NCBI GenBank assembly: GCA_964035795.1
Contig: OZ038326.1
Location: forward strand, 2,204,916 to 2,268,915
Direction of reading: 5' to 3'
From: Pterobdella sp. o SKG-2022
Lineage: Eukaryota > Annelida > Clitellata > Hirudinida > Piscicolidae
Length of the DNA stretch: 64,000 bases
Under the pieces are notes generated by a model. It was not told the origin of the DNA. It saw nothing but the letters and a program-made list of their open reading frames with translations, and searched no databases. Shown piece after piece: positions 10,779-33,687 of this stretch. Made by a program: the position numbers and the translations under genes. Every line of letters starts with the position of its first letter. Position 1 is the stretch's first letter.

Positions 10779-13700
10779 ATCCTCATTAACGTTACTCTTG
10801 ATTTCAAAATTAGCTTAACCACTTAACCCTACAAATAATAAAATCAATTAAAAAATAAATAACACTATATTTATTAATAGCAAAAGCTACAGGGCGTCGA
10901 AGGCGCTGAAGATTTGAACTATAATGCAATTATATGCACGATTCTTGTCCCGACCGCTCTTCGGTCATCATTCGTTTGTGCGCGCACAATCATATACTCA
11001 CGTACATAAATACAAAATACACACACATACCTATACACTCACGTGCGCAAAGTAACACTTAAATGAACACATAAATAATCACAGACAAGCACACACACAT
11101 GAACACACACGCACACAAAATTTCACATACACGAGTACAAACGTTTTTTAGCACGTACATACGCTTGTTGCACACATTTTCACGCACACAATGAACACAT
11201 ACACAAAATATACATGCTCATAAAAAAGACACATACACAAGAACACACACAAGTGACACAAGCGATACACGTAAGTTTCTTCAAAGAGCCTTCCAGGATT
11301 TTGCTAAAATGAAAGCGTTTTGTGGAAACATTGTGAACTATTCAACATAATATTCTTGTCATTTTTGATCGTTTACACGTCTCTTTCACATAATATCACA
11401 TCCATATATACAAATAAAATGACATTCACATTCATACATTTCAATACACACACGTGTTTAAAAAGCCCCCATTTCTCAAACCCTTTCCCCCCTCCCCCAC
11501 AAACAAAAAAACACACACCCCTAAAATAAACAAAAACTCACACATTCATACTTGAAAAAAAATACACATACACAAACAAAAAAACACACACACAAACACA
11601 CTAGATGATGACGCACATATGCTAGCATGAAGGGGTAAACAAGAGCTCAACTATTGATTCGGATTGCAAATAATTGATGGGCGTCAAGCTGTTTGTGGGA
11701 TTTTAAGATTATAAGATGTACGCCTGTGTTTTTTGTGCATTTTCTTCATATTTAACGTTAATCTATGTTAATGGTTCTCAGCTTCTCGTATCTGTGTTGG
11801 TGATGTCACCGTTTTTTTTTGTTAGAATTAGTTGTGGTGTCGTTTTTTTTGAGGTTTTAGTTTTCCTTTCATTAGTTGTTATTTGCGTTCGTGTTTTTTG
11901 GTTCATTAGTTTCGAATTTTGTTTAGTTGGTTTTTTTTTCTTTTTTTTCTAGTTTTGATCTTTCCTAAAAGTATTTGGGTTTGCATAAAAGGTATTTTAT
12001 CAACTTTTTGTAGTTTTTTGTGCTTCATGGGTCAATTGAGAAAATTTCTTTAAGACATTTTAGCTTTCAACAATTCTTGAAAAGTTTTTATATTACTTTA
12101 AAAATAGTATATTATTCTGTATTTTTTTACCAATGAATTTTCTTCACTAAAAAATTGATCAATAGAAAACTATTTTGCCTAAAAATATCATAAAAATTAG
12201 CAAAGATTGAGAGAAAAATGTACCAAATCAAATTCAATGACATACTAGTGTTTTATTATGGAAGTGAACTCATTGAAAATTATAATTAGAAAAAAATACA
12301 AAAACTGCTTCAGTTTTAGACCTTGTTAAGTTGACAAACTGAGAGATTCAATCACGAGAACTTATAACTAAACTCAAAAGATTAAATATCACATTAAAGA
12401 AACATGGAAGTTCATCAGAAAAAATTATTTAGCATTTTTTCTAAGCTTGGAGTTCCGATATAATTTGGAACAAGAGAACTATTTCAATGTAAACCCACAA
12501 CTGACGGCTTGGACAAAATGTTGATTAGTTAACCAATTAAAAAATATTGTGTTTTTATGAAAATTGAATCTTCAATTAGTTTAAATGAGTTTGTACATAG
12601 ACCACTGTAGTCATTTCGTCATAAAGGTTATCTCGGGTCCTCATTCTCCAATTTTAACTTTCTCCAGCATCACTAAGCTTTTCATATAAAATGAGTAATA
12701 TTAGTAATATTAAAAGTTTTTTTATCGATAAACATGAAAAATTCCTAATCATAAGACCTCTTTTGGCAACAAAAGCCGTCCTCGCTCAAGAATCTTCTGT
12801 AAAACCCAACACAAGCCGTAGCTGCAAACCCGCACATAATCTGTCTATACAATTCTGCTTTGAATCTAGAATATTCTTTGGTGAAAAATTTGCTCTCTGA
12901 AGGTATTTTTTAGAAACCGAACAGTTAAATCCGTTTTATGCTTAATTAACCACATCACTGATAACCAACGTCAATTTTTGGTATTTTGCAGGTTTTTTCT
13001 ATTGTATTCATGAGATTCTTTTTGTCATCAACGTATTCATTTGCAATTAAAATGAGGTTTCAATGAGTATTTATTCAACTTTTGAAAATGAAAAAATTAA
13101 ATGCATAGAAAATTAAAAATAGAAACAAAAATTCAATGTGAATTTTTAAAATTATTGCAGCAAAGGATATGGAAAAAATTGAAGATGAAAAATTTCATAA
13201 ATAAATTAGAATCTTTAACAACTAAAAGCTGAATTAAAATCAGAAAATTTATAATGTAGAAACTGGAAAATTATTCAACTGATATTTATTCAAAAAGAAC
13301 CTAGGTTAAAACTAAACTCAAAAATAAATAAGAAATTCAATTAATAATCAAAACTTTTAAAAATATGATCAAATATTCGAAATAAAAATTTAATTAAAAT
13401 CGGATTAAAATTGAAAATAATCTTTAAATAATCTTTTTTTTTGTTTAAAACAACAAGATTTAATTAAAATTCAATCTGCGACTTGCACAAACTTTAAGGC
13501 GAACCGAAAAATTAAACCATTCAAAGTTGAAAATTTTTAAAAATATTGATAACAACAATAATCAAACATAAAAAATAAACAATCATTGCGAATAAAAATA
13601 ATAATAATAAAAATTATAACGAAAAAAAAAATAAAATTCTAAAAAGAATAATAAAAATAATGATACAATAATCTCGGTGTGAAATGAAATTGATGCAATT

Positions 13701-14143
13701 TTGATTACAAAAATTTCTAAAGTAAAAAACAGCAACTATAAATAAACAAACTCTTTATAAGAATAAATTTTACATTATAAAGCACCCAGTAACGCTATTT
13801 TAGACACTTAATTGAAATATAATTATATTTACATGAGAAAAAAATCAATATAACGATTAAATTTATAAACAATTATTATATTTAAATAATTCAAAATTAA
13901 AACCATTTATTTTATATAATAAGGTTTCATTTGAAGAGGAAAAAGAACCAAAGAAAAATACACAATATGTGAAAAATCAATTAAAGTATTTATCATGAGA
14001 AATTAGTGTATGGGTGATGATTGGTTGTTGTCATGGCCTAGGTGATCATCTGCAAAAACAAATAGATCTGTGTATTATTAGCCTGTGTAATTTATTGTTT
14101 GTGAAATTATTAATAACACACACACATAAACACAGACCGGTAT
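10779..14143. other. Intergenic DNA with CA-rich block
   Basis: 10980-11600 is rich in CA dinucleotides and ACACAC runs with degenerate spacing. It includes a GCTAGC-centred motif copy near 11619-11630. A small hairpin (GACCG...CGGTC) lies at about 10954-10968. A sequence resembling a tRNA B box (AGTTCAAATC, minus strand) lies at about 10909-10925. The remainder is AT-rich with no gene seen. Confidence 0.45.
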
Positions 14144-14211
14144 TCAACAAGGACAAGAAGATGAACTGGTTTGGTGGAGAGAAATGGAAGGATCCTCTGC
14201 TTGTAACTCGA
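14144..14211 (-). CDS. RAB6: Alternative last exon of Rab6 (candidate)
   Basis: This 68-nt reading frame starts two bases into a codon after a CAAG acceptor and ends TSSSSCPC-stop. It has exactly the length, phase and CPC terminus of the constitutive-looking last exon at 17191-17258. Joined to exon 7 (donor after base 18160) it would give a 22-residue tail starting IELQAEDPS. Residues encoded just upstream of the acceptor (EMIQVEL) also resemble the EDMIDIKLE stretch of vertebrate RAB6, consistent with an exon duplication. Both copies are followed by a TG-rich stretch. The acceptor's pyrimidine tract is weak, so it may be a minor isoform or a decaying copy. Confidence 0.6.
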
Positions 14212-17190
14212 CTTGAATCATTTCAAATTGACGTAAGTTGAGGTATATTATTATTGAACAAATTTCACTTTTTAATGTATATACAGTTTTGAGAAAATTA
14301 TTAGTCATAATTTTCTATTTTTAGAGATTGTTTACTTTTAATCTAAAGATCAAATTTCTTATATTTTCTTCTATGAGCCTGATACCTGCGTACTTAGGTT
14401 GTTTCTAAGCGCTCCTTTTATTCTCTCCTACTCCTTCATTTATTTCTACACCGTAATTTCGCAGACTTTTGCAAGCACACGTATAAATAGTGCAGAAAAA
14501 TAAGGGTTACTTACTGGATATGCTCATATGACAAAGAATCTTAGAATGTTTCCAACATTTTTATCACTTTAACCCGTAGCCAGCCCTTTGTTTCACGGTA
14601 TAAAACGCCCAAGACTACACTACTACATCACAAAATCTTCATCTCAATATGATGAGGATAAACGTTTTAAATATTCCAGCATATATACCATGCAATAATA
14701 ATATAAAAAGTTAATAATTTAAACAAAAAAAAATGAATAATATAAATAAATAAACAAACTTTTAAATAATTGAAAGGAAAAATTTGAATAGTAGTAATGA
14801 TGGATCAAAACAATTGACAATTATTGATATTAAGATACTAAAGATGATAATGAAATTTGAGTCATGCGAGATTTATTTGATCAAAACATTAGATGCACCA
14901 TTGGCATCTTGCCAACCAACACACTGTCAAATCTATGCGACGGTAGTAACTATTTAGAAACATATTTATAAAAATATGTGTGGAAAATATGAAACTTTAT
15001 CAACCAACTTTTAAGAACGACGAGATTATGAATTTACTGTTATAAACTGAAGTGTAAGTGGTATAGGAAGAAAAAATTAAATCAAAGGTTATACACATAT
15101 ATAGAGAATAAGGCATATATACGAATTGAATACATTCAGATATCAGTTCTAACTGTTATAACGTTAAGCAGATAACTAGGATGAATCAATTTTTCTGTTT
15201 GTAGCCTACAAATATGATGAAGTTAGTCATGGGACCTTGTTACAGAATCACAATTCCTTCTTTAAAATGTTATATCATCTATTTAAAGCTTTATTGCTAT
15301 TAACTAGAAATAACCTTATATCTATAATGTAACTATAACTTTATTGCTGTAAAGTACTAATGACTATGAAATGACACCCAATAACCCCTAACAACTGCAC
15401 CACCTTGAACACTCGTTAAACAGCTAATATTGTCAATAATTGAAAATTTTTGTTAGTGTAGAAGATTCTGATGTAGAGTGATAAGAAACATTGATTGAAA
15501 CGGCGAGAATTGGTCGGTTAATATGAAAGCTTAACAAGGAATAATAATAATGTTATAAGAATAAAAAGAATGAGTTATAGAAATAAGAATAACTTGGAAT
15601 AATAAGAATAATAACATATAATCATAAAAATAGTAAGACATAAAAACGAAATATTAACTGGATAAGGATAACACTAATGAGAAAACAGTGCTTAAAAATA
15701 GCATTACCAATAAGAAAAAAAAACAATAATAATGAATATATTTTAAAAAATAAAAACAATTAAATTTTTTTTAAAAGACTGTAGATTATAGAGGATATCA
15801 TAGAAATTCTTGAGTGATAACTTCATTCATGGTTGATATTATACTAAGGACAATGATAAGTTTAGTCATTTATTGAGTAATTTTTATAAGAAAAATAATA
15901 ATAATTTTATTATGGAACAATAATAATAATATTAATAAAAAAAATAATGATAACACCCGATCGAAACACTGTGAAAGCGCGAAATTATGAATAACTTCAT
16001 AACAAATATTAATAAATTAATAAAAACAATAATAATAATAATAATTATTATTGTTTTTATTTTTCTGAAAGATGTTAACAACCGTATTATCACAAAGCTT
16101 TTGATTTTCATTGAATGCTCTGGCATAGAATACTAGCAAATAACGTCACAAAAATGAAACGGTTTAAATGATCTATACTACATGTAAACATGTGAGTTTT
16201 ATATTTGTATGTGTTTTCAGTGAAAACATAAATGAATGGGTTTTACATGTAAACCTGTAAAATTTACGTGTAGTAATAAAAGAAACTAAATATTAAGAGC
16301 AGATAAATGTTGTATGGATAAGTAATTTTATATATTGAAAAATATTATGAAATATTATATATTGTAAGATTATATGAAAAATAAATATTATGAAGTTACA
16401 TGTAAAGATTTTGTAAAGAAGTAAGAAAATAAATCTTAGTGAAAAAACGCAAAATGGTCGTTTGAAATTATGAAGATATGTAATTTATTTGAAGAACTTA
16501 TTATTGAAACAAAAGCGGAACTTAAAAGAAAGTTGAATAAAAAAATCAAGGAAAAATGTTCACCAGAAAAATAAAAATCATAAGAATTATCTACAATGGA
16601 TCAGAGCACATTAAAATTCAAAAAAGTTAAAAATATCTTGATGATGTCACAACTAAAAGTTAAAAATTTGAAATGAAAGCTTAAAGAATATATAAATTTG
16701 TATTGAATATAGAAATATTGATGTTGATAATTACGCTTTAACTTAAGCAGTTTTCAAATGTTAAAAGCGTTTGAAATGCAAATAAACTAAACATAGAACA
16801 GTATAAACAACACAGAAAAATACAAGCAGCAAAAATAATAATAATAATAATAAATATAATTAAGATGATAATAATAAAAACAATGATGAATTCAGAAAAA
16901 GTGAAATATTGAATGTGAATACAAAGACAAAAAAAAAATGATAACCTAAAATTAAACTCAATGATAAATGGATACTACTAATGATAACAATACTATATAA
17001 TAATATTAATAATACTAATAACCATACCAAGAATAATAATACCAGCAACAATATACAAATAAAATGTTATAGAAATATTTATAGATTTATTAATATAAAA
17101 ATAAATAGTAAAAAAAAACAAAAAATTGGAATAATAAGTTTTGAAAAAGCAACAACAATAAAAATAGACACACAAACACACACACACACA
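14212..17190. other. Rab6 inter-exon region (between alternative last exons)
   Basis: About 3 kb of AT-rich DNA separates the two Rab6 terminal exons. It contains interrupted AAT/ATA trinucleotide tracts (about 15900-16060, 16830-16880, 16980-17060) and a short inverted repeat at 16177-16274. I see no other coding exon. Confidence 0.5.
16177..16274. repeat. Short imperfect inverted repeat
   Basis: The left arm begins ACTACATGTAAACATG and the right arm read on minus begins ACTACACGTAAA, with a second internal TTTACATGTAAA copy. The ~100 bp unit could be a small palindromic (MITE-like) element. No target-site duplication could be confirmed. Confidence 0.35.
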
Positions 17191-20023
<2,833 letters not shown>

Positions 20024-20702
20024 TTTATTAAGATTGCAAAATCTAACTTTTAATTAGTATAAAATAAAAAAATATTATTTTAATCCCAAAAAAATGCAAT
20101 TATTCGTGACGTGGATAGATTAAATTTATAAAAGACACTAAAGGTTTTGTCTAATTAAAATAAACATTCTTTTGTAGCGCTTCATTAAAATTGATTTTAA
20201 AAAGCACCAATTTAAAAATTTGAAATATTAAAATATTTTTTAAAACTTGAAACGCTTTTTCAAAAAGTTTTTATTTCCATTCACTCTTTTAAAAAATATT
20301 TTAAATTATATACCAATTAAATTGAACAAAATAATTAATGAGAATAGAACGTCATAAGAATTGAAACTTCAATTGAGTAAGTTTGATCAAAAAGCTTTAT
20401 TAACGTTTCTCTTACTCAATCTAGTCGACAGTAACTTAGTGAATATCGCAAGTCCATTTTCGACAAGTTTTACATTGACTTGTACGGGTATTTTAAAAAA
20501 AGCACCCTAAATACTATTTTACATTTATGTGTGAAAAATTTAATTAACTTATTTTTTATCATATCGCAAAAGCAATTTTTCAAAAATTTAATTTAAAAAA
20601 AAAATTTCTAACTTTAAGAATCACCATTGAAACTACCACCTTGTTTCCATGGCAATACTGAACTCTTTCAAGTTAGTAATGTAATGAAATGAAAGAGAAA
20701 AA
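20024..20702. promoter_or_regulatory. Shared upstream region of Rab6 and DNAL4
   Basis: About 680 bp separates the divergent start codons. It is AT-rich with no obvious TATA box, CpG cluster or recognisable operator. It must contain both promoters, possibly as one bidirectional element; this is inferred from layout only. Confidence 0.4.
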
Positions 20703-21594
20703 ATGGTGGATGATACAAACGATAAAAAAGATACTTTATCTAAAAAGTTCACATATCCATTAGTACAGGTTTCAACTTCATTAACATCCAATAATTTAAA
20801 TACATAACTCACAAAGTTTTTCGTAAAAAGTTTTCATGATATCAAGAAAAGTATACAAACAAGACGTTGCGCTACTAAACGAAACTCGGGGCGCTATATA
20901 AATATTTGTACTTACTTTCATTTGTATAAGTATAACTGATTACACAGTTCAGTAACATCATATGCACCAACGTTTTAACGCAGGCTACAACCATGAACGA
21001 TGAAATGAAGTCGGAAGCGATAGAACTGTGTGTCACGGCCTGCGAAAAGTTCAGCAACAATAATGAGGTGTGATTGTATAAGATCAATACAACTTTTTTG
21101 TGTTATATATTTAAGAAAAAAATATTTACTTATGCAAAAGTTGAATTAATATTATGAAAGCGCTTTTTAGGCCATCATATGCTAAATGAATTGTATGATA
21201 TAAGCTTAATTTTATAAAGAAACTCATTATGAATATAAAACTAAATAATCTGGATATAATATTTACGTAAAAATTTATTTAATCATGAATTATATTATAA
21301 AAAACAATTTTTGCAGATACTGTAAAACACTATAAATTTCATAAAACAACTCGAATAAAATTAAAAAAAACATAGAATGGACTCACTTAAACCTCCACTA
21401 CTCTCCCAACCCCTCCCACCACATCACAGCAAGCCGCCAAGATGATAAAGGAAGCGATGGACAAAAAGTTTGGGGCATCATGGCATGTGTGTTTGGGGGA
21501 AGGTTTCGGTTTTCTCATTACCCACCACACTAAGAAGTTCTTGTATATGTTCTTCGGGGGCAATACAGGAGTTTTGGTGTGGAAGTTTTCCTGA
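20703..21594 (+). CDS. DNAL4: Axonemal dynein light chain 4 (LC8 family)
   Basis: Three exons (20703-20768, 20984-21067, 21430-21594) are all phase 0 and encode 104 residues, against 105 in human DNAL4. The protein belongs to the LC8/DYNLL fold and is a light chain of dynein, mainly in motile cilia. Diagnostic segments are IELCVTACEKFSNNNE, AAKMIKEAMDKKFGASWHV, GEGFGFLITHHTKKFLYM and a terminal VWKFS. TACEKFSNNNE and the C-terminal VWK distinguish DNAL4 from canonical DYNLL1/2. It is divergent from Rab6 and convergent with CALML4. Confidence 0.95.
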
Positions 21595-22214
21595 TGGTTT
21601 TCATTCTCTAGTGGTTTATATGTATGGTTGTGGGTATTTTTTTTGAGATGACCATTAGTATAGCTAGATAGTTATATGGTTGGGATGGAGAGTAACAAGT
21701 AGTTTTGCAATAGCTTTGAGGGAAGTTATTTTTGACATCAGTAGATTAGTATGTATCTATTTTTATTATGTTTCAATGCCAGTTTTTAATTTATCCTTAA
21801 TTTAATTACTACTATTATAACCTTTAATAAAATTGTTTTTTATTAATTTTTTTTATACACGTGATTTCATTTATTTCTGCGCCATCTTTTTTTTAATTTA
21901 TTTGCTTATATCTGCTTGAAATATTTTTAGATATCCGGGGTTTTCTACTTTTTTCTATTAAACCGACTGTTTGATTATAGCTCTTTATTAAAAAATAAAT
22001 GAATCATACAAAAATTTCGAAAAAATTCAGCAATAAAGCTGAGTGCTTCATTTATTGAACAGCTTTCAGGTGTATATGTTTGGTGATTGAGTTTTGCTCA
22101 ACAGAAAAAGATTTTAAAAATTAATAAAAGAAATAATAAATGCTAAAACACCAACAACCACTTATAATAACCAACTCTCGAACGCGAAAAAAAAACTCCA
22201 CAATCGACCATAGC
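21595..22214. other. Convergent 3' region between DNAL4 and CALML4
   Basis: About 620 bp of AT-rich sequence holds the 3' UTRs of both genes. AATAAA-type signals occur on both strands. Nothing else is seen. Confidence 0.5.
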
Positions 22215-23868
22215 TCAATATTCTGGTAAGGGACTGAGTAGGCAGTTAATGATATCTTCGTACCTCACTTGAGCACCTCTCACGCCGGACTCTCTGAAGA
22301 GGTTGTCCACTATGGGGCGTGTTTCAATTGATTAAACAGTTAATAAATTTATCAATAAAGCAATCGAGGAATAAATCGATAAATATATAAGAAAAAAACA
22401 CGAATGAATGGATAAATCGGTAATAAAATCAATTTATCCACTGCTGAAATTCAAAGTAATCAAGCAAATAAAAAAGATGAAAGAATAAAAAAAAGATAAT
22501 ATTCAAGTGAAAAACGAGTTTTTAAACATAGTTATACAAATATAAATTAAAAATAACTATCTAAATATGCCTCAAAATAATAATTTGAGAATAACTTATA
22601 AATGAATATGAAACCTTCTTGAGGAGAGAGCTTGTCTCCGAAGCTGGTGAGCAAATTTTTCAGCTCAGCTGCTGCTACTGATCCTGGGGGTGGGTGTGAG
22701 GATGGTGGTGGATGTGAGGGTGATGGCGAATGTGAGTTTGGGTTTGAGAGCGGTGCTGAGTGTGAAGATAGTGGGGGACGTGAGAATGGTGGTGTGAGGA
22801 TAATAAAATTGTTGAAAATAAAAAAAATAATCACAATAAAAAAATAATTTTAATAAAAAACAATAACCACAATAAAAAAAAAGTAATAAGTAGGTCACCG
22901 GTATTATTGGGGTCTTGAGCTTGAAAGGCCTCAATAATGTCTTTTTGGCATTTTTCTACTTTTGAATGCTTTTCAAGGATCGTTATGAAAGTAGCAAAGT
23001 CTATGTGGCCATCTGGGAAAAAGAGGTTATTTATGATGAAAAAATTTCCTTTAAGTACGCTATAAGTGTATCAATAGCCTAGCGCAACTGCTGTAAACCC
23101 CAATTACTGGGGCATGTAGTAATTAGCTTAAAAAGCAACATGCTTTAATGATGCTTTGATTTATTTTGGAAATAAATTTGATTTTTTCACAATAAAATTG
23201 ATCATTTGTTTTACAGTGGATGACAAAGCAGAAGCCAAAATATTTTGTTTTTTCTCAAAACTTATGTAAAATATTGGCTAAATAATAGCTAAAAAAATCA
23301 CAATAAGCAAAGGCTAGTTAAATAATATACTCAACAATTAACAATGGCTAAACAAAGCAGCATGTTAGACCTCTGTTGTGCTCAGCAAAAAACTTATCAG
23401 CTTCAGCCATAGTGGGAGAAAAAGCCAAGGACCTCATGATTGTGGTTAATTGTTCTTTTGAGGTTATCACTCTTTCTCGAGCATATAATGAGAAACAATC
23501 TCTGAACTCTGTTGAAGTAGTTCAAACAATGTTTTAAGCTTACTTTTATCTGAAGAAAAATGTTGTGATAAAAATTGTAATAATTGTATGGTATTTATTT
23601 GAAAAGTGAATTTTTTACATTGTGTGGTTACTAATAAATGAAACGAGTAACGACTTTTGATAGTTATTAACTTACTGATAATTGTATTAAAAATGCTATT
23701 AAACTAATTTTGGGAATATTAATTTAATAAGTTCAAAAGAATACCTTCAATGTCCGCCTCATCGAAACTTATGGCCTGGAAAAAAAATAATTTGAATACG
23801 AAAACTATTTTAATAATAATATATAATTGAAAATTTATTTAATGGAAAAAATAAAATTTCTTCACCAT
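22215..23868 (-). CDS. CALML4: Calmodulin-like protein 4 (EF-hand)
   Basis: Six coding exons give 149 residues (human CALML4 is 153): 23866-23868, 23745-23775, 23371-23508, 22899-23012, 22615-22683 and 22215-22309, all in phase. CALML4 is a light chain of unconventional myosin in brush-border microvilli and is also expressed in ciliated cells. Matching segments are EEFRDCFSLYARERVI, DGHIDFATFITIL, AAAELKNLLTSFGDKLSPQE and VDNLFRESGV. All four EF loops lack most calcium ligands: loop 1 is YARERVITSKE, loop 4 RESGVRGAQVRYE, and loop 2 has Thr at position 12. It is therefore unlikely to bind calcium well, as in the family. Exon 1 contributes only the ATG, directly before a GTGAAG donor. Confidence 0.88.
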
Positions 23869-25837
23869 AGTGATTCCGAACTTTATTTGTCGTGAGTTTA
23901 AGGTGTAACCGAAACACCTGGATTAGTTTGTGCTTAGAAATTTTTAACTTCTCAAAATTATTTAAAATTTAATTTATAATATTTATATATGTTATGTTTT
24001 TTAAATAAAAATTTTTCCAAATAATTTGAGAAAATTTTGAAAAGCAAGCTAAACATGAAAATAATTTACTTTTTTAATGAATAAAAATTTATGAATAATT
24101 TTTTGTTTTTTGGAATAGTTTTCAACAAAAAAAATATATGCTTTCGTTCATAATCGGAGTAAAAAAAACCTGTAAATAGCTCGGATATTATTGGCTTACT
24201 TCTGGTATGTTTTTGGAAAAGCCTAGCATTTGATTGGAGCAATATATGTCACACAATTTTTAGGTCATGGAATTATTTTGCAACTAAATTGTTTTTTAAT
24301 CTTTAAATTCAATTTCAAGCGAACAATGTTGAACTCTTGAAAGTTTAAAAAAATCTTTAAAATTATATTTTTTTTGAATACTTCTACTCTTGGAAGTTTA
24401 TTTCATAAAACGTGACACTAATCTGACGATCTTGAATCTCGCACTAAATTTTAACCAGAGGAAAATCTTAAAAATATACGTTTTTAATGTTTTGATTTTA
24501 TCTAGAAGAAATTTTCAGGCTTTCTCGTCAACTGATTTGGTGATGTTAGTTTTTATAAAACCATTAAAATGAGTTCTGATTACATAAAATTATGACATTT
24601 CATTAATTCACAAAATTTGTATTTATAATATTTCAATTTCAGTAAAATAGCTTTTTTTCCATATCATTCTCGTTCAAAAATTCAATTATACTTTTCATAA
24701 AAATCATGCCAATTAATTTTTGTTAATTTCATATTATATCCTATGGCTTATCTATTTTACATAGCTGTACGTTTTGTGTTACACACGTTGAACAAGAAAA
24801 AAATTTTTATTACCAATTTATTGGAATTTTTTTTAACCATTTCAAAGTGAAATTTTTATTCATCATGGCATAATTCATTTTAGAAATCTCCATTCTCAAA
24901 ATAATATCTCAGACAAGCTTAAAAAAATATAAAAACTCAAGTACCTGAATGTTATGATAAAATTTTTCATTAAATTTAAGTCATACATTCTCATATTTAG
25001 AATTATTTTTTTACTCATATTTATTTGATAATACTTGATTGTCAACTTGCCAATATATTTTTAAGGCCATAAAACCATATTCAATTTCACAGATATCAAG
25101 GTTCAAAAATCAACAACCTAATCAAAATAGTCTTCAAGATTACTTTTTGATATCAACCAAAATCAACAACACATTTGACCCTGGATAGCATATACACTCA
25201 ACAAATCAAGGCACCTCCAACCAATCAGAAGCAGGATAATAATAGTAATCAAATATATTGATTGGGTAATATGAGTGCCACTTACTGTTGGAGTTGTTCT
25301 GAATGTCTCTGTCATGAATCTAATTTTGTTAAGAAGGATGAAACTGTATTTCCAGACTTGCAGTATTTTGAAGTTGGTTTTGATTATTATTCATTTATTA
25401 ATTTATTTTGGTTTTTATTTTAAATTTTTATTCTCACTCATTTTTTATGATTTTTATTGATTTGAATTCATATATATTTTTATTTCTATTATTTCAGTTT
25501 TCAATATTTTTGATTATTATGGCTCTCATAATGATGCTTATTTATTAATTGAATTGACATTTCAAGTGCTAGGCCTAAATAATAATATAAAGACACTTCA
25601 ACTCTGTTTATTTTTCTTGTCAATTATGTCATTTCCAATACTTGTATATTATAATTTTTATTGCCATTTTTTTCATTATATACATTGTTTTTTCAAATAA
25701 CCAATAGAGAAAAACTTAATAATAATGGAAATTATATCACTTTATTTTAGCAAGTGTATAATAATAATAAAAATAATAATAATAATAACAATAGTGATGT
25801 TACTACTATTAAATAATAAGAATACAACAATAATGAT
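23869..25837. other. Region between CALML4 and first certain sestrin exon
   Basis: The region is AT-rich. An open stretch at 25271-25375 could be a 5' sestrin exon (Cys-rich, starting MSATYCWSCSECLCHE). It could instead be a minus-strand exon ending at a consensus GTAAGT donor. Neither reading could be tied to a neighbour with confidence. No other gene is seen. Confidence 0.35.

Positions 25838-33687
<7,850 letters not shown>

Noticed and set aside
10034..10822. Long open frames of poly-Ser (+) and Met-Arg repeats (-)
   Set aside because: They are direct translations of the TCCTCA/TTC microsatellite and have no start context, splice structure or unique sequence.
25262..25380. Possible exon: plus-strand Cys-rich start, or minus-strand Arf-like segment ending at a GTAAGT donor
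   Set aside because: The plus reading is not supported by sestrin N termini I know; the minus reading (LLNKIRF...TTPT) recalls Arf-like GTPases but lacks a P loop and has no following exon nearby.
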